A stretch of DNA of 64,000 bases from Xanthomonas indica (GCF_040529045.1 NZ_CP131914.1:728501-792500), one strand, 5' to 3'; counted from the first letter of the stretch, positions 19,721-30,185 are shown. Numbers and translations: made by a program. The notes: generated by a model not told the origin, from the letters alone.

Positions 19721-21916
19721 ATGATCCGCTTCCTTCGCCGCTACCGGGTCGGCCCACGCCTGACCTTCGCTTTCGCTGCCCTGCTGTTGATCTGCGGCGC
19801 CCTGATCGTGGCCAGCCTGGCGTCGATGGCGCTGGCGCGGCATCAGCTCGACGACATCGCCCTGGACAAGATGGAGAAGATCCGCCTGTCCAACGCCATG
19901 GTCGCCGCGCAGGCGCGGCTGGAGATCGGCCTGCTCAACGACGTCATCTTGACCAACCCGGACGAGAAGCAGGCGGTGGTGCGCGCCATCGGCGCGGCCC
20001 AGCACGACTATGCGCAGGCGCGGCGCACGCTGTTCGCGCTGCGCCTGGACCCGGCCGACCGCACCGGCGCACAGCTGCGCGCAGCGATCGACAAGGCCTA
20101 CGCGCAGGTGCAGCCGTTCCAGTCGCAGGTGCTGGCCCTGGCCGCCGACAACCAGAACCTGGATGCGCAGACCCTGCACCTGTACACCCTGCAGCCGCTG
20201 CTGGCGCAGTGGCAGCAGGCGATCCAGCGCAATGCCGCGCACCTGCGCACGCTCAGCGACGGTTCCTACGCGCAGGCGGTGGCCACCATGACCCGCGCGC
20301 GCTGGATGCTGCTGCTCGGCGGCGGCCTGTTGCTGGCGGTCAGCGCCTGGCTGGGCTGGTGCATCACCCAGAGCCTGGTGCGGCCCTTGCGCGACGGCAC
20401 CCGTGTGGCCGCTGCCATCGCCGCCGGTCAGCTCGATGCGGTGGTGCCGGCCCAGGGCAACGACGAAGCTGCCGACCTGCTGCGCAGCATGCAGACCATG
20501 CAGACGCAGCTGCGGGCGGTGCTGGCCGAGCAGCGGCGGATGGCGCAACAGCATGCGGACGGCGCCATCGCCTGGCGCGGCGAGGCGGTGGCGTTCCCTG
20601 GCGACTACGGGCAGCTGCTGCGCGACGCCAATGCGCTGGTCGACCTGCACGTGGGCACCGCGCAGTCGACGGTGGCGCTGATGCGGCGCTACGCCATCGG
20701 CGACCTCAGCGAGGACATGCCGCGCCTGCCCGGCGAGCAGGCCGCGATCTCCGAGGCGATGGATGCGATCAAGGCCAACCTGGGGACGCTGAGCCGCGAC
20801 ATCTGGCACCTGGCCGAGGCCGCCGCGGCCGGCGACTTCAGCGCACGCGCCGACCTGGGCGCGCACCAGCACGATTTCCGCATCATGCTCGAGAGCCTCA
20901 ACCAGTTGATGGCGACGGTGGACGGCAACCTGGGCCAGTTGTCCGGGTTGCTGCGCGCCATCGCCAGCGGCGATCTCGGCGTGCGCATGCACGGCGACTT
21001 CCGCGGCGTGTTCGCCGACATGCGCGACGACGCCAATGCCAGCGCCGATCAACTGGCCGCGATCGTGGCCGGCATCCAGCACGCCGCCGCGGCGATCGAC
21101 GCCGAGGCCGGCGCCATCGCCGGCGGTCACCAGGACCTGTCGCAGCGCAGCGCCGAACAGGCCGGCACGCTGGAGCGTACAGCCCGGGCGGCAGCGCGCC
21201 TGACCGCCACCGTCCGCCAGAACGCCACGCATGCGCACCACGCCAACGAACTGGCCGACGCGGCGACGACTGTGGCGGGCCAGGGAGGGGCTTCGATCGA
21301 CGCGGCGGTCGGCGCGATGCAGGGCGTGGAAGCGGCCTCGCGCAAGATCGGCGAGATCATCGGGGTGATCGACGGCATCGCCTTCCAGACCAACATCCTG
21401 GCGCTCAATGCCGCGGTGGAGGCCGCACGCGCCGGCGAACAGGGCCGCGGCTTCGCCGTGGTCGCCAGCGAGGTGCGTGCGCTGGCGCAACGCTCGGCCG
21501 ATGCGGCCAAGGAGATCAAGCGCCTGATCGAGGCATCGGTGGACCAGGTCGCGGTGGCCTCGGCACAGGTGCACGATGCCGGCCGCACCATGGGCCGCGT
21601 GCTGGCATCGGTGAGCGAGGTCAATGCGCTCATGACCGGGATCGCGGCCGCGTCGCAGGAGCAAGCCGCCGGCATCGACGAAGTCGGCCAGGCGATGGCG
21701 CAGATGGACCGCAGCACCCAGCAGAACCTGGCGCTGGTGGAGCAGGCCACGGCGGCCTCGCGCGCATTGGAGCAGCAGGCCGGCAGCCTGAGCGAGGCAG
21801 TGGCGGTGTTCCGCCTGGCCGGTGCGGCACCGTCGGTTCTGCCTGCGGAGGACGAATTGCCGGTGCTGGCGATCCAGCCTGCGCCAGCCGGCTTCGACTA
21901 CGCGCGCAGCGCCTGA
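19721..21916 (+). CDS. Methyl-accepting chemotaxis protein with poly-HAMP linker
   Basis: A 731-aa chemoreceptor. TM1 is near residues 15-36, a periplasmic helical sensor spans about 37-190, TM2 is about 195-217, a HAMP domain follows, and then an unusually long linker holds HAMP-like modules ([46 protein letters not shown]). The signalling hairpin ([20 protein letters not shown]) is near 555-600. The first methylation helix is altered: [14 protein letters not shown] replaces the usual [14 protein letters not shown]. There is no C-terminal CheR/CheB pentapeptide. It is similar throughout its cytoplasmic part to the receptor at 32342-34549. Confidence 0.92.
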   Translation: MIRFLRRYRVGPRLTFAFAALLLICGALIVASLASMALARHQLDDIALDKMEKIRLSNAMVAAQARLEIGLLNDVILTNPDEKQAVVRAIGAAQHDYAQARRTLFALRLDPADRTGAQLRAAIDKAYAQVQPFQSQVLALAADNQNLDAQTLHLYTLQPLLAQWQQAIQRNAAHLRTLSDGSYAQAVATMTRARWMLLLGGGLLLAVSAWLGWCITQSLVRPLRDGTRVAAAIAAGQLDAVVPAQGNDEAADLLRSMQTMQTQLRAVLAEQRRMAQQHADGAIAWRGEAVAFPGDYGQLLRDANALVDLHVGTAQSTVALMRRYAIGDLSEDMPRLPGEQAAISEAMDAIKANLGTLSRDIWHLAEAAAAGDFSARADLGAHQHDFRIMLESLNQLMATVDGNLGQLSGLLRAIASGDLGVRMHGDFRGVFADMRDDANASADQLAAIVAGIQHAAAAIDAEAGAIAGGHQDLSQRSAEQAGTLERTARAAARLTATVRQNATHAHHANELADAATTVAGQGGASIDAAVGAMQGVEAASRKIGEIIGVIDGIAFQTNILALNAAVEAARAGEQGRGFAVVASEVRALAQRSADAAKEIKRLIEASVDQVAVASAQVHDAGRTMGRVLASVSEVNALMTGIAAASQEQAAGIDEVGQAMAQMDRSTQQNLALVEQATAASRALEQQAGSLSEAVAVFRLAGAAPSVLPAEDELPVLAIQPAPAGFDYARSA

Positions 21917-22044
21917 TGCGAAGCGTGCCGGAAGGATCGATCGGATGCCCCATGCACCGCGCCGGCGGCGCTTCGCGTGTCGTCCGTTGCCAGGCCAAAT
22001 GCGCATGCGTCAGGGGCATGCGGACAGCCATGTAGGTGTGCTCC

Positions 22045-22074
22045 CTACACACCCAACGTGAAGCTTGTGTGTAG
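22045..22074 (+). terminator. Possible terminator hairpin
   Basis: An 8-bp stem CTACACAC / GTGTGTAG with a 14-base loop, followed by AAAAATTTTCG. The T-run is set back by five A residues, so termination of the chemoreceptor transcript is plausible but not certain. Confidence 0.4.
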
Positions 22075-22524
22075 AAAAATTTTCGCTTAAGTTGCGCCCA
22101 CGCCTGCCGTCAACAGGCGTAGACGCGATACGTCCTGTGTTCGCGGCTCGATCCCGGCGTCCTGACATGCCGGCGTAGCGCCGCACGGACCGTACCGCCT
22201 CGCTGGCGCCGGAGGACGCGCCTGATTTGCGGTAGGCGGGAGGAGAGGGGGCCTACCGGGCGCTGCATGGAGTTCTGCTTCCGCAGCGCTGGGCCAACAC
22301 ACCGCGATGCGAGCGCATCGCGCGCTCAGAACCCAGCTTCCCTTCATGCCTCTACAGCGACCGTCTGCGCGATGACGTGCGGCGGCGCAACATTTCCTGC
22401 TCGCGCGTTCCGCTCCGCGCCACACCGCGCCGGTGCCACGCGCGCAACCGCGGCAGCGCTTTCAGGACCCTTCGAAGAAGGTGCTTCCGCCCACGCTGAC
22501 CGGATGCAGCTTGCCTGTCCTGTC

Positions 22525-22550
22525 GTAGGAGCGGCTTCAGCCGCGTCGGG
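22525..22550 (+). repeat. GTAG-type REP palindrome
   Basis: GTAGGAGCGGCTTCAGCCGC followed by GTCGGG, the same unit as the right arm of the REP pair in glyS. It lies just downstream of the minus-strand metalloprotease gene. Confidence 0.7.
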
Positions 22551-22587
22551 CGTTCCTGGTGAAACCCGTCGTGCGTGGATGCGCCCT

Positions 22588-23379
22588 TCAGGTGCGCTCC
22601 GGCCGCAGCAGCCAGCGCAGGTGCGCCTTGAGCTGGCGGCCGTGCTGATGGAACCAGGTGCGCTCGGCGCGCCAGTCGGGGAAGCGCGCTTCCACCTCGT
22701 GCCAGAACGCCGGCGAGTGGTTGGCCTGGATCAGGTGGCAGAGCTCGTGCACCAGCACGTACTCGAACGCCGAGGGCCGCCCCAGCACCAGCGCCAGGTC
22801 CAGCGCCATGCTGCCGTCGGGCGCCAGCGAACCCCACTGCGAGGACATGACCTTGTAGCGCACCGCGCGCGGGGCACGCGGCAGCGACGGCAGATACTGC
22901 GGCAGCCAGCGGCCGACGTCGGCGCGTGCCTGGGCCTCATAGAAATCGCGCAGTGCGCGGCGCAGCGCCGCATCGCCGCCGCGTGGCGGCAGGTGCAGGT
23001 GGGCCACGCCGTCGGCGACCTCGATGCGCGCGTAGCGGGCGTCGTGCCAGGCCACCGGCAGCGACTGCCCGCGCAGCGGCAGTTCGCCGGCTTCGCCCGG
23101 CCGCAGCGGCGTCAGCGTTTCGGCGGCGACATAGCGCGAGAGCTGCTGCGCCAGCCACTGCCGGTTCTCCAGCAGGAAGCGCTCGCCGGCGACCAGGCTG
23201 GCGCGCAGCGGCAGGGTCAGCCGCGCGCCGCGTTCGTCCACGCTGAGCTTGATGCGCCGCGCGCGCGGGTCGCGCACGCGCAGCACCTCGACTTCGCGCT
23301 CGTCCAACCGGAAGCGGACGAGGTCGCGTTCGACGGCCGCCGGGGGCGGCGCGATCAGGCGACGGAGCAGATCGGGCAT
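22588..23379 (-). CDS. YgjP/SprT-type zinc metalloprotease (DUF45)
   Basis: A 263-aa M48-like metallopeptidase of the YgjP/DUF45 family. The zinc motif HELCH occurs in EYVLVHELCHLIQANHSPAFW with a further acidic residue in HEVEARFPDW, matching the family layout. Upstream are RRIKLSVDERG and KVMSSQWGSLAPDG, typical of these proteins. No signal peptide is present, so it is cytoplasmic. The ATG at 23379 was preferred to the GTG two codons upstream. The substrate is unknown. It precedes rdgC in the reverse direction, separated by 67 bp. Confidence 0.87.
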   Translation of the reverse strand: MPDLLRRLIAPPPAAVERDLVRFRLDEREVEVLRVRDPRARRIKLSVDERGARLTLPLRASLVAGERFLLENRQWLAQQLSRYVAAETLTPLRPGEAGELPLRGQSLPVAWHDARYARIEVADGVAHLHLPPRGGDAALRRALRDFYEAQARADVGRWLPQYLPSLPRAPRAVRYKVMSSQWGSLAPDGSMALDLALVLGRPSAFEYVLVHELCHLIQANHSPAFWHEVEARFPDWRAERTWFHQHGRQLKAHLRWLLRPERT

Positions 23380-23446
23380 GGGCACAGCATACCGCCGGCG
23401 CGGGCGCGCACGGTGACAGCCGCGTGCGGCCGCCTCCGCCGCGGCA

Positions 23447-24352
23447 TCAGTCGGCCTTGCTCAGCTTCAGCGCGTCTTCCAGCAGCAGGAACAGGCGCCG
23501 CACCTCGGCGCTCATCAGCGCGAAGCGCGCGTCCAGTTCGGCGCGCACGCCATCCTGGTCGGCATGCTCGAGCTGGTCCAACGCGCCGTCGAGGAACTTC
23601 AGCTTGCGGATCACCAGGTCGTCGCCGAGCACGAAGGACACGTGGTCGTCGAGCACCAGTGCCAGCTTGGTCACCTGCTTGCCGGCTTCCAGGTGCTTGT
23701 CGATCTCGTCGCAGCGCAGTTCCTGGTGCTGGCACTTGACCACCGCGCCGCCTTCGATCGGGTCCTTCATCTCGCACTCTTCGCCCAGGCTCAGGCCCTC
23801 GGGCAGCGGCTCGCCGGCGATCCAGCCGGTGAGGATCGAGCGCGGCGCCACCTCGGCGTTCAGCGGCAGCGCCGGGAAGCTGCCGAGCAGGCCGCGGATC
23901 TCCGACATCACGTTCTCGCCGGTCTTGCGGCTGGAGGTGTCCACGGCGACGTAGCCGTGCTGCAGGTCGAGCATGGCGTCGGTGCGCGAGGACTTGACGA
24001 AGGCGCGCGGCAACAATTCATGGATCAGGTCGTCCTTGAGCCGCTTGCGTGCGCGGCCGCCGGGGCGCCGGCCTTCCTTCTCCTCGATCTCGGCGACCTT
24101 GCGCGCCAGCAGGTCGTTGACCACCGAGCCGGGCAGGATCTTGTCCTCGCCGCCGACGGTCAGCCACAGGAAGTCGGCGATGCGGTGCGACAGCGCCTCC
24201 TGCTCGTCGCGGCCGAACGGGGAGATGAAGCCGCGCGAACTCATTTCCAGCGGGCCGACCGACTTGAGCAGGGCCTCCGGCAGGAGCTTTTCGACCTCGG
24301 AAAAATCGAGCGTGGTGGGGAAGCGGAACAGGGTCAGATTGCGAAAGAACAT
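23447..24352 (-). CDS. rdgC: Recombination-associated protein RdgC
   Basis: A 301-aa RdgC, a ring-forming DNA-binding protein that modulates RecA and nucleoid recombination. The N-terminus MFFRNLTLFRFPT, the SRGFISPFGRDEQEALSH region and KVAEIEEKEGRRPGGRARKR are diagnostic. Length matches xanthomonad RdgC. The ATG at 24352 is where similarity begins; the in-frame extension upstream is not family sequence. Confidence 0.95.
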   Translation of the reverse strand: MFFRNLTLFRFPTTLDFSEVEKLLPEALLKSVGPLEMSSRGFISPFGRDEQEALSHRIADFLWLTVGGEDKILPGSVVNDLLARKVAEIEEKEGRRPGGRARKRLKDDLIHELLPRAFVKSSRTDAMLDLQHGYVAVDTSSRKTGENVMSEIRGLLGSFPALPLNAEVAPRSILTGWIAGEPLPEGLSLGEECEMKDPIEGGAVVKCQHQELRCDEIDKHLEAGKQVTKLALVLDDHVSFVLGDDLVIRKLKFLDGALDQLEHADQDGVRAELDARFALMSAEVRRLFLLLEDALKLSKAD

Positions 24353-24464
24353 CGAGCATCCAGCGGAAGGAAACGGAACGGTCCGGCGGCGTGCGCCGGG
24401 GAGCGGCGGCCATTGTCGCATCGTGTCCGCCCGGGTACCGCATCGGGCGGTTCAGCGAGCAGGC

Positions 24465-25340
24465 TCAGCCCGGCGCGTCGTCCGCCCAGGCGGCAGCCGG
24501 GGCGATCGCCGCGCCGCCGAGCGCAGCGAAGTCGAACAGCGCGCGGTCGGCCAGTTGCGCCGGATGCACGTTGCCCAGTGCGCGGGCGATCTGCTCCACC
24601 CGCCCTGGATGCTCGCGGTCCCACTGCTGCAGCAGCTGCCCGACCTGGCGGCGCTGCAGCGTCTCCTGGCTGCCGCACAGCGTGCAGGGGATCAGCGGGA
24701 AGCCCTGCGCCTGCGCGTAGGCGGCGATGTCGTCCTCGCGCACATAGGCCAGCGGCCGGATCACCACGTGGCGGCCATCGTCGCTGCGCAGCACCGGCGC
24801 CATTGCCGCCAGCTTGGCGTGGAAGAACAGGTTCATGAAGAAGGTGGCGACGATGTCGTCGCGGTGGTGGCCCAGCGCGATCTTGGTGAAGCCGTGCTCC
24901 GCCGCATAGCGGTACAGCGCGCCACGGCGCAGCCGCGAGCACAGCGAACACAGGGTCTTGCCCTCCGGCACCACCCGGGTGACCACCGAGTAGGTGTCCT
25001 GCTCGATCACATGCCAGGGCACGCCGCGCTGGCGCAGGTAGGTCGGCAGCACGTCGGCGGGAAAGCCCGGCTGCTTCTGGTCCAGGTTCACCGCCACCAG
25101 CTCGAACGGCACCGGCGCCTTGCGCTGCAGCTGCAGCAGGATGTCCAGCAGGGTGTAGCTGTCCTTGCCGCCGGACAGGCACACCATCACCTTGTCGCCG
25201 GCGCCGATCATGCCGAAATCGGCGATGGCCTGGCCGACCTGCCGGCACAGGCGCCTGCCCAGCACCGCGGCGTTGCGGGCGGCAGGCGGTGCGGGATCGG
25301 CGAGCGGCTGCAGCGGCGGCAGGGGCAGGGGCGAGGTCAT
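24465..25340 (-). CDS. ttcA: tRNA 2-thiocytidine(32) synthetase TtcA
   Basis: A 291-aa TtcA, an iron-sulfur ATP pyrophosphatase that thiolates C32 in tRNA. The PP-loop SGGKDS spans residues 56-61, and the two Cys pairs that hold the cluster are Cys131/Cys134 (CSLC) and Cys219/Cys222 (CTLC). Spacing and length are normal. It sits 112 bp upstream of rdgC on the same strand. Confidence 0.95.
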   Translation of the reverse strand: MTSPLPLPPLQPLADPAPPAARNAAVLGRRLCRQVGQAIADFGMIGAGDKVMVCLSGGKDSYTLLDILLQLQRKAPVPFELVAVNLDQKQPGFPADVLPTYLRQRGVPWHVIEQDTYSVVTRVVPEGKTLCSLCSRLRRGALYRYAAEHGFTKIALGHHRDDIVATFFMNLFFHAKLAAMAPVLRSDDGRHVVIRPLAYVREDDIAAYAQAQGFPLIPCTLCGSQETLQRRQVGQLLQQWDREHPGRVEQIARALGNVHPAQLADRALFDFAALGGAAIAPAAAWADDAPG

Positions 25341-25392
25341 CGGCGGTAGTGTAGTCGGCGCGGCTGGCGCCGTGCCGCGGGGGCGTTGCGGG

Positions 25393-25665
25393 TCACTCCA
25401 ATTCCGCCACCTCGACCGTCCCGAACGTGCTGGTCAGGCGGGCGATGACGGTGCCGAGGCAGCGCAGTCCCTCGCTGGTGTTCGCGCAGAAGGACAGGCC
25501 GTCCGCGGTGCACCACATAACTGCGTCCGGCATCGGTCGTGCCAGCGCGGCGGCGGCGCCGGCATCGCGCGCGTCCGCATGTTCCACGCCCGGCAGCTGG
25601 CCGATGGCATGTCGTGTCTTTGCTGGATCGGCGCCGGCAAACGTCAGGCGATACTCATATCCCAT
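25393..25665 (-). CDS. Hypothetical protein, 90 aa
   Basis: Not recognised. A soluble 90-aa protein with no signal peptide or membrane segment, beginning [19 protein letters not shown] and ending in an acidic VEVAELE. The pattern (beta-strand start, central conserved [14 protein letters not shown], then an alpha helix) could be a small alpha/beta fold. It stands 52 bp upstream of ttcA on the same strand. Coding bias resembles that of its neighbours, which supports a real gene. Confidence 0.55.
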   Translation of the reverse strand: MGYEYRLTFAGADPAKTRHAIGQLPGVEHADARDAGAAAALARPMPDAVMWCTADGLSFCANTSEGLRCLGTVIARLTSTFGTVEVAELE

Positions 25666-25928
25666 GTGCTGCTCCGATTCGGGGCGTGCCTATGCGGCGT
25701 GCGACATCACCGCTTCGCGGGTGCGATGCTCTCGCACAGCCTACATGCCAATTTCGTAGTGCTGATGCTTGGTCGGAATGGGCCTTCGTACGCCGCCGAG
25801 TCTTACGCGCCGACGCTAACCGGGTCTTGGGTCAGCGTACCGCTGCGGCGCCGCGCGCGGCTCCACGCCTCCGCTACACGGACGGAAACGCGGCCCGGGG
25901 CCCACAAACATCCACACCGACGACAGCG

Positions 25929-26465
25929 TTATGGCGTCGTCCCCTGGTCCGTCGCAACGGAGATGGATATGTGCGTCATCAGCGCATACAGTTCGGCCAC
26001 TCGCTGCTCGGAGATGCCTTCACGCTGTTCGACTGCGAGCGGGTGCGCGGTCGGCTCCAATTCGATCCATGGGCGAATGCCCTCGTTGCGCAGATGGACC
26101 TGCGTCTTGAGGCCGGCGGTCTCCGGATACGGCGACAGGCGTGTGTTCAGCCAGCCGAAGAACGGCCCCACATGCGCACGCTGCGGCTGATCGAAATAGC
26201 GGACCCACTGCAGGTAGCTGGCTTCGCTGAGCGAGACCCACACGCCCCAGGAAAACGGTTCGGCGTGACCATGCACGGGAATCTCGATGCAGCCGCGGAC
26301 GAAGAAGTGAGCCTCGTCGATCACGCAATCGTCCGAGCCCAGCTCGCAGCGGGTGGCGCGCTGCGCCTCCGGAATCAACGCATAGCTCAGCGGCGACGCT
26401 ACGCTGAAGCCGGGCATGCCTTCGTGGACCTGATCGCAGGCGCTGCAGGTGAAGCGGAACGTCAT
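25929..26465 (-). CDS. DUF2199-family protein
   Basis: A 178-aa soluble protein of the DUF2199 type. It begins MTFRFTCSACDQVHEGMPGF (a CxxC likely to hold zinc), then DDCVIDEAHFFVRGCIEIPV and FSWGVWVSLSEASYLQW, all typical of the family. Function is unknown; such proteins often occur in scattered, immunity-like positions. The ATG at 26465 was chosen because it directly precedes the conserved start. Confidence 0.8.
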   Translation of the reverse strand: MTFRFTCSACDQVHEGMPGFSVASPLSYALIPEAQRATRCELGSDDCVIDEAHFFVRGCIEIPVHGHAEPFSWGVWVSLSEASYLQWVRYFDQPQRAHVGPFFGWLNTRLSPYPETAGLKTQVHLRNEGIRPWIELEPTAHPLAVEQREGISEQRVAELYALMTHISISVATDQGTTP

Positions 26466-26624
26466 GGTTGGGGTCGAGACGGCAAGAGGGCTGGCCAGTG
26501 TAGCCGCCTGCGGCATCGCCAGCCCCGGCGCGCGGCAGGTATCCGGCGGCGCTGTTTTTGTCGTCATGCCGTGCCGGGACCGGCCCGCTACACTCGCCAC
26601 TGGTCACGGACGCAGGGTCGCCCC

Positions 26625-26987
26625 ATGTTCAAGAACCTCATTCCCAAGATCTTCTACGCGCGCATGCAGGACGGGCTGGCCTTCTTCGTCGACGGCCTGG
26701 GATTCCAGGTGCTGTACCAGGACGCAACGATGGCGGTGATCGCGCGCGACGGCGCCAAGGCCTATCTGGTGGAGAACGCCGAATGGGCGGCCAAGGACCG
26801 GCCGGAACTGGGCATCGAAACCGACAGCATCGACACGATCTATGCCGAGTTGTCCGCACGTGCGCCGCAGTGGCTGCATCCGAATTGCCGTACCGTCGCG
26901 CTCAAGCCATGGGGCGCGCGCGAGTTCGCGATGCTGGACCCGACCACGGTCTGCGTGGTGTTCCGCGAGTGGCCGGCGCAGGAGTGA
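26625..26987 (+). CDS. VOC-family (glyoxalase/bleomycin-resistance-like) protein
   Basis: A 120-aa protein of the vicinal-oxygen-chelate superfamily: one beta-alpha-beta-beta-beta module pair with FFVDGLGFQVLYQD at the start and REFAMLDPTTVCVVFREW at the end. Single-copy VOC proteins of this size dimerise to form active sites; members include dioxygenases, glyoxalases and antibiotic-binding proteins. The substrate cannot be told. Confidence 0.8.
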   Translation: MFKNLIPKIFYARMQDGLAFFVDGLGFQVLYQDATMAVIARDGAKAYLVENAEWAAKDRPELGIETDSIDTIYAELSARAPQWLHPNCRTVALKPWGAREFAMLDPTTVCVVFREWPAQE

Positions 26988-27023
26988 GGGCGCGCGGGTG
27001 GACGCCATGTGCGTCCGGTCCGT

Positions 27024-27932
27024 TCATCGTACCGGCGCATGGTAGACCTCGGACAGGGAGGCCTTGTACTCGGCGATCGGCGGCAGGCCCATCGTCGCGC
27101 GGCGCGCATCCAGGCCATCGATGTCCTGGGTCCTGTCCAGGACCATCGTGCCGTCCGGCTCGGTTTTGAACTGCGTACCGTAAAGCTGCGGCTTGCCTTG
27201 GTGCAGCAGCACGCGATCCTGCAGCATCGCTACGTCGGAAGGATCCGCTTCCTTTTGCGCCAGGGCGGCCTGCATCAACGCGAGGACCTGCTCCTGGAAG
27301 GCGGGGTCCAGGGTGGCGTGCTGGGCGATCAGGAACGCGGCCTTGGATCCGTCTTCGCCCACCGATGTGCGCGTCGGCCATCCCTTCTTCGCCACCATGG
27401 TCTTCAGCCAGGCGGTGTTGTCCTGATCCACCGCTACCGTCTGCTGCCATGACGCGGGTGTGTTTTCCTCGTCAATGGCCTTCTGTCGGACGGCCTGATC
27501 CTTCTCCACACGCGCCAGTAATGCCTGCCGTAGTGGCTGGTCGAGGCGCGCCTGGCGTGCGGCATCGAGCGTCTCGGCACGGGCGAGCAGCGCTGGCCAC
27601 GCCGGCGAGGCGCGCAGCCGGTTCAGGCCGGGTCGATCCTTGTGCATCAGTTCCTGCACATCGATGCGGCCTTGCGCCAGTCGCGCGTCGAGCACCGCCA
27701 CGGCCGCATCCGTTCTCCCGGCAGCGGCCAGGCATTCGACGTAGAACAGATCCCCTCCGCTTGGTAGGCCGGCCGGAGCTGCGTCGATGCGCGCCAAGGT
27801 ATCGGCACAAGTGCCGTAGTCCTTCGCATCGTAGGCCGCAAGCGCATCATTCAAACGTGCAGGCTCCGCAGCGGAGACCGGCGCCGCGCTCGCGGCCAGC
27901 AATGCGACAAACAGCGCGTATCCCTGGCACAT
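27024..27932 (-). CDS. Secreted hypothetical protein (DUF6624-like)
   Basis: A 302-aa exported protein with a signal peptide (ALFVALLAASAAPVSAAE). The first half is helical and repeat-like (tetratricopeptide-like: LNDALAAYDAKDYGTCADTL, then CLAAAGRTDAAVAVLDARL). The second half contains a region that resembles DUF6624 (KKGWPTRTSVGEDGSKAAFL, IAQHATLDPAFQEQVLALM, LYGTQFK). Function unknown; likely periplasmic. Confidence 0.65.
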   Translation of the reverse strand: MCQGYALFVALLAASAAPVSAAEPARLNDALAAYDAKDYGTCADTLARIDAAPAGLPSGGDLFYVECLAAAGRTDAAVAVLDARLAQGRIDVQELMHKDRPGLNRLRASPAWPALLARAETLDAARQARLDQPLRQALLARVEKDQAVRQKAIDEENTPASWQQTVAVDQDNTAWLKTMVAKKGWPTRTSVGEDGSKAAFLIAQHATLDPAFQEQVLALMQAALAQKEADPSDVAMLQDRVLLHQGKPQLYGTQFKTEPDGTMVLDRTQDIDGLDARRATMGLPPIAEYKASLSEVYHAPVR

Positions 27933-28139
27933 ATTCGATCCACTCTGGCGTGGCCGCGCGGCGCGCAGCCTGGGCGGACAGTAGCGCAGTCCGGTCTTAT
28001 CGGCAGCACTCGGTCGCGACTGCGCCTGGGCCGCGGCGGGAGTGTCCCGTCGGGGACTTGGCGGGGCACACTATGCAAATACCGGTTGCTGGTCCCGGCC
28101 ACGCCGGCCGGTCCGTCCCACATCGCCGCGGGATCGCGC

Positions 28140-28298
28140 ATGCGCAAGAAACAGGATCTGCCGGAAAAGCCCTGCCTGCACTGCGGCCGGCCGTTCCGCT
28201 GGCGCAAGAAGTGGGAGAAGGTCTGGGACGAGGTGAAGTACTGCTCCGACCGCTGCCGTGGCGAGCGCAAGCGCGTGCGCGCGCCGGAGGCGCCATGA
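28140..28298 (+). CDS. DUF2256 protein
   Basis: A 52-aa zinc-ribbon-like protein beginning MRKKQDLPEKPCLHCGRPF. It has CxxC (CLHC) and a second CxxxC-type pair (YCSDRCR), the DUF2256 signature. Family members are typically encoded beside iron-sulfur cryptochrome/photolyase genes, as here: the photolyase start is 49 bp after its stop. Function is unknown; the positions of the Cys pairs suggest metal binding. Confidence 0.85.
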   Translation: MRKKQDLPEKPCLHCGRPFRWRKKWEKVWDEVKYCSDRCRGERKRVRAPEAP

Positions 28299-28347
28299 GC
28301 CGGGCCGTGCGCTGGCGCACCGCATGCACGCAGGCGTGCCGCGCTGC

Positions 28348-29898
28348 ATGAGCCCGGTGCCGTCCACCGCCCACACCTTGCGCCTTGTGCTGGGCGACCA
28401 GCTCGATCCCGACCATGCCTGGTTCGACGTGTGCGATCCCGGCGTGGTGTATGTGCTCATGGAAGTGCGGCAGGAGACCGACTACGTCCTGCACCATGCG
28501 CAGAAGATCCTGGCGGTGTTCGCCGCGATGCGCGACTTTTCCCGGCATCTGCGCAGCGCCGGCCATCGCGTGCGCTACGTGGCGATCGACGACGCGAGCA
28601 ACCGCCAGTCCATCCCCGCCAATCTCGGTGCGCTGATGGCGCACTACGGTGCGCAGTGCCTGCAGTACCAGGATCCGGACGAATGGCGCCTGGACCAGCA
28701 GCTGCGGCAGTGGAGTGCGACGCAGGCCTTCGCCATCGAAACGGTGGACAGTGCGCACTTCTACACCCGCCGCGGTGAACTGGCGGACTTCTTCCGCGGA
28801 CGCCCGCAGTGGTTGATGGAGCACTTCTACCGGTACATGCGCAAGCGCCACCGGATCCTGCTGGCGGCGGACGGCACGCCCGAGGGTGGGCAGTGGAACT
28901 ACGACCACGACAATCGCCAGCCCTGGCCCGGCGAACCGGCGGCGCCGCCGGATACGCGCCCGAGCCACGATCACCGCGCGCTATGGGCCAGCATCCAGGC
29001 CGCCGGCGTGGACAGTTTCGGCCAGCCGCAGGCAGACGCGCTGCGCTGGCCGTTGAACCGCGCCGAGGCGCTGGCCTGCCTCGACCGGTTCATCGCCGAC
29101 GGCCTGCCGCACTTCGGCCGCTACGAAGATGCGATGAGCACGCGCAGCCCACGCCTGTTCCATTCGCAGCTCTCCTTCGCCCTGAACACCAAGATGCTGC
29201 GGCCGCAGGAACTGGTGCAGCGCGCGTTGGCCGCCTATGCCGCCGGCGCGGCGCCGCTGCCGGCGGTGGAGGGCTTCGTGCGGCAGATCCTGGGCTGGCG
29301 CGAGTACGTGCGCGGCATCTACTGGGCGCACATGCCCGGCTATGAAGCGCGCAATGCGCTCGGCCACGACACGCCGCTGCCGGCCTGGTTCTGGACCGGC
29401 GACACGCACATGCGCTGCCTGCACCACGCCATCGGCCAGTCCCTGCAGGATGCGTACGCGCACCATATCCAGCGGCTGATGGTGATCGGCAACTTCGCCC
29501 TGCTGGCCGGCCTGGACCCGGCGGCGGTACATCGCTGGTACCTGGGCGTCTACATCGACGCGTTCGAATGGGTCGAACTGCCCAACACCGTGGGCATGAG
29601 CCAGTTCGCCGACGGCGGCCTGCTCGCGACCAAGCCCTACGTCAGCAGCGCGGCCTACATCGACCGCATGAGCGACTACTGCCAGGGTTGCCGCTACGAC
29701 CGCAAGCAGAAGACCGGTTCGCATGCGTGTCCGTACAACGCGCTGTACTGGGACTTCTTCGCACGGCACCAGGACACCTTGGGCCGCAATCGCCGCCTGG
29801 ACATGGTCTACCGCCAGCTGGGCAAGTTGCCGGCCACGCAACTGCAGGCCTTGCGCGCGCACGCGCAGCAGTTGCGCGAACGCCTGGACACGCTGTAG
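28348..29898 (+). CDS. Iron-sulfur bacterial cryptochrome/photolyase (FeS-BCP, PhrB-like)
   Basis: A 516-aa DNA-photolyase-related flavoprotein of the FeS-BCP/CryPro group, whose best known member repairs (6-4) photoproducts. The N-terminal Rossmann domain (LRLVLGDQLDPDHAWF) binds the antenna; the C-terminal helical domain binds FAD. The 4Fe-4S ligands expected for this group are at Cys357, Cys445, Cys448 and Cys461 (MRCLHH, YCQGCRY, HACPYNALYW). The start is uncertain because no strong ribosome-binding site is visible; the ATG at 28348 precedes conserved sequence, and an ATG at 28324 is possible. Confidence 0.92.
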   Translation: MSPVPSTAHTLRLVLGDQLDPDHAWFDVCDPGVVYVLMEVRQETDYVLHHAQKILAVFAAMRDFSRHLRSAGHRVRYVAIDDASNRQSIPANLGALMAHYGAQCLQYQDPDEWRLDQQLRQWSATQAFAIETVDSAHFYTRRGELADFFRGRPQWLMEHFYRYMRKRHRILLAADGTPEGGQWNYDHDNRQPWPGEPAAPPDTRPSHDHRALWASIQAAGVDSFGQPQADALRWPLNRAEALACLDRFIADGLPHFGRYEDAMSTRSPRLFHSQLSFALNTKMLRPQELVQRALAAYAAGAAPLPAVEGFVRQILGWREYVRGIYWAHMPGYEARNALGHDTPLPAWFWTGDTHMRCLHHAIGQSLQDAYAHHIQRLMVIGNFALLAGLDPAAVHRWYLGVYIDAFEWVELPNTVGMSQFADGGLLATKPYVSSAAYIDRMSDYCQGCRYDRKQKTGSHACPYNALYWDFFARHQDTLGRNRRLDMVYRQLGKLPATQLQALRAHAQQLRERLDTL

Positions 29899-30185
29899 CG
29901 CGGGCCACGCGTAGCGAACGCAAGCGCTGCACATGCCCGCATTGCCGGAACGTGTCCTGCGACCCAACCGAATCGTGCAGCGCGCCGCGCATTCGCGCGC
30001 TGTCGCATGCGATGCGTCTGCCATCGCGCAATCTGTTACCTGCGTTCCAGTCGATCGCCACGCGCTCAAGCACCCTATGCCGCCGGTCGGCGCAGGCCCG
30101 CCGGTTGCACTCGAGGTGTCAGCGACGCGGTGACAGCCGGATGACTGTCGCGCGTCGTGTTGTTTCCCCCGCAACCCTATCGAGC

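Larger units (their letters stand above)
21917..22587. other. Intergenic region with hairpin and REP
   Basis: A 670-bp gap between convergent genes. It holds a possible terminator at 22045-22074 and a REP at 22525-22550. The frames across it have no family likeness or start signals, so I call no gene. Confidence 0.5.

Noticed and set aside
22267-23739. 490-aa plus-strand frame across the metalloprotease and rdgC
   Set aside because: Antisense to two well-supported genes, with low-complexity composition.
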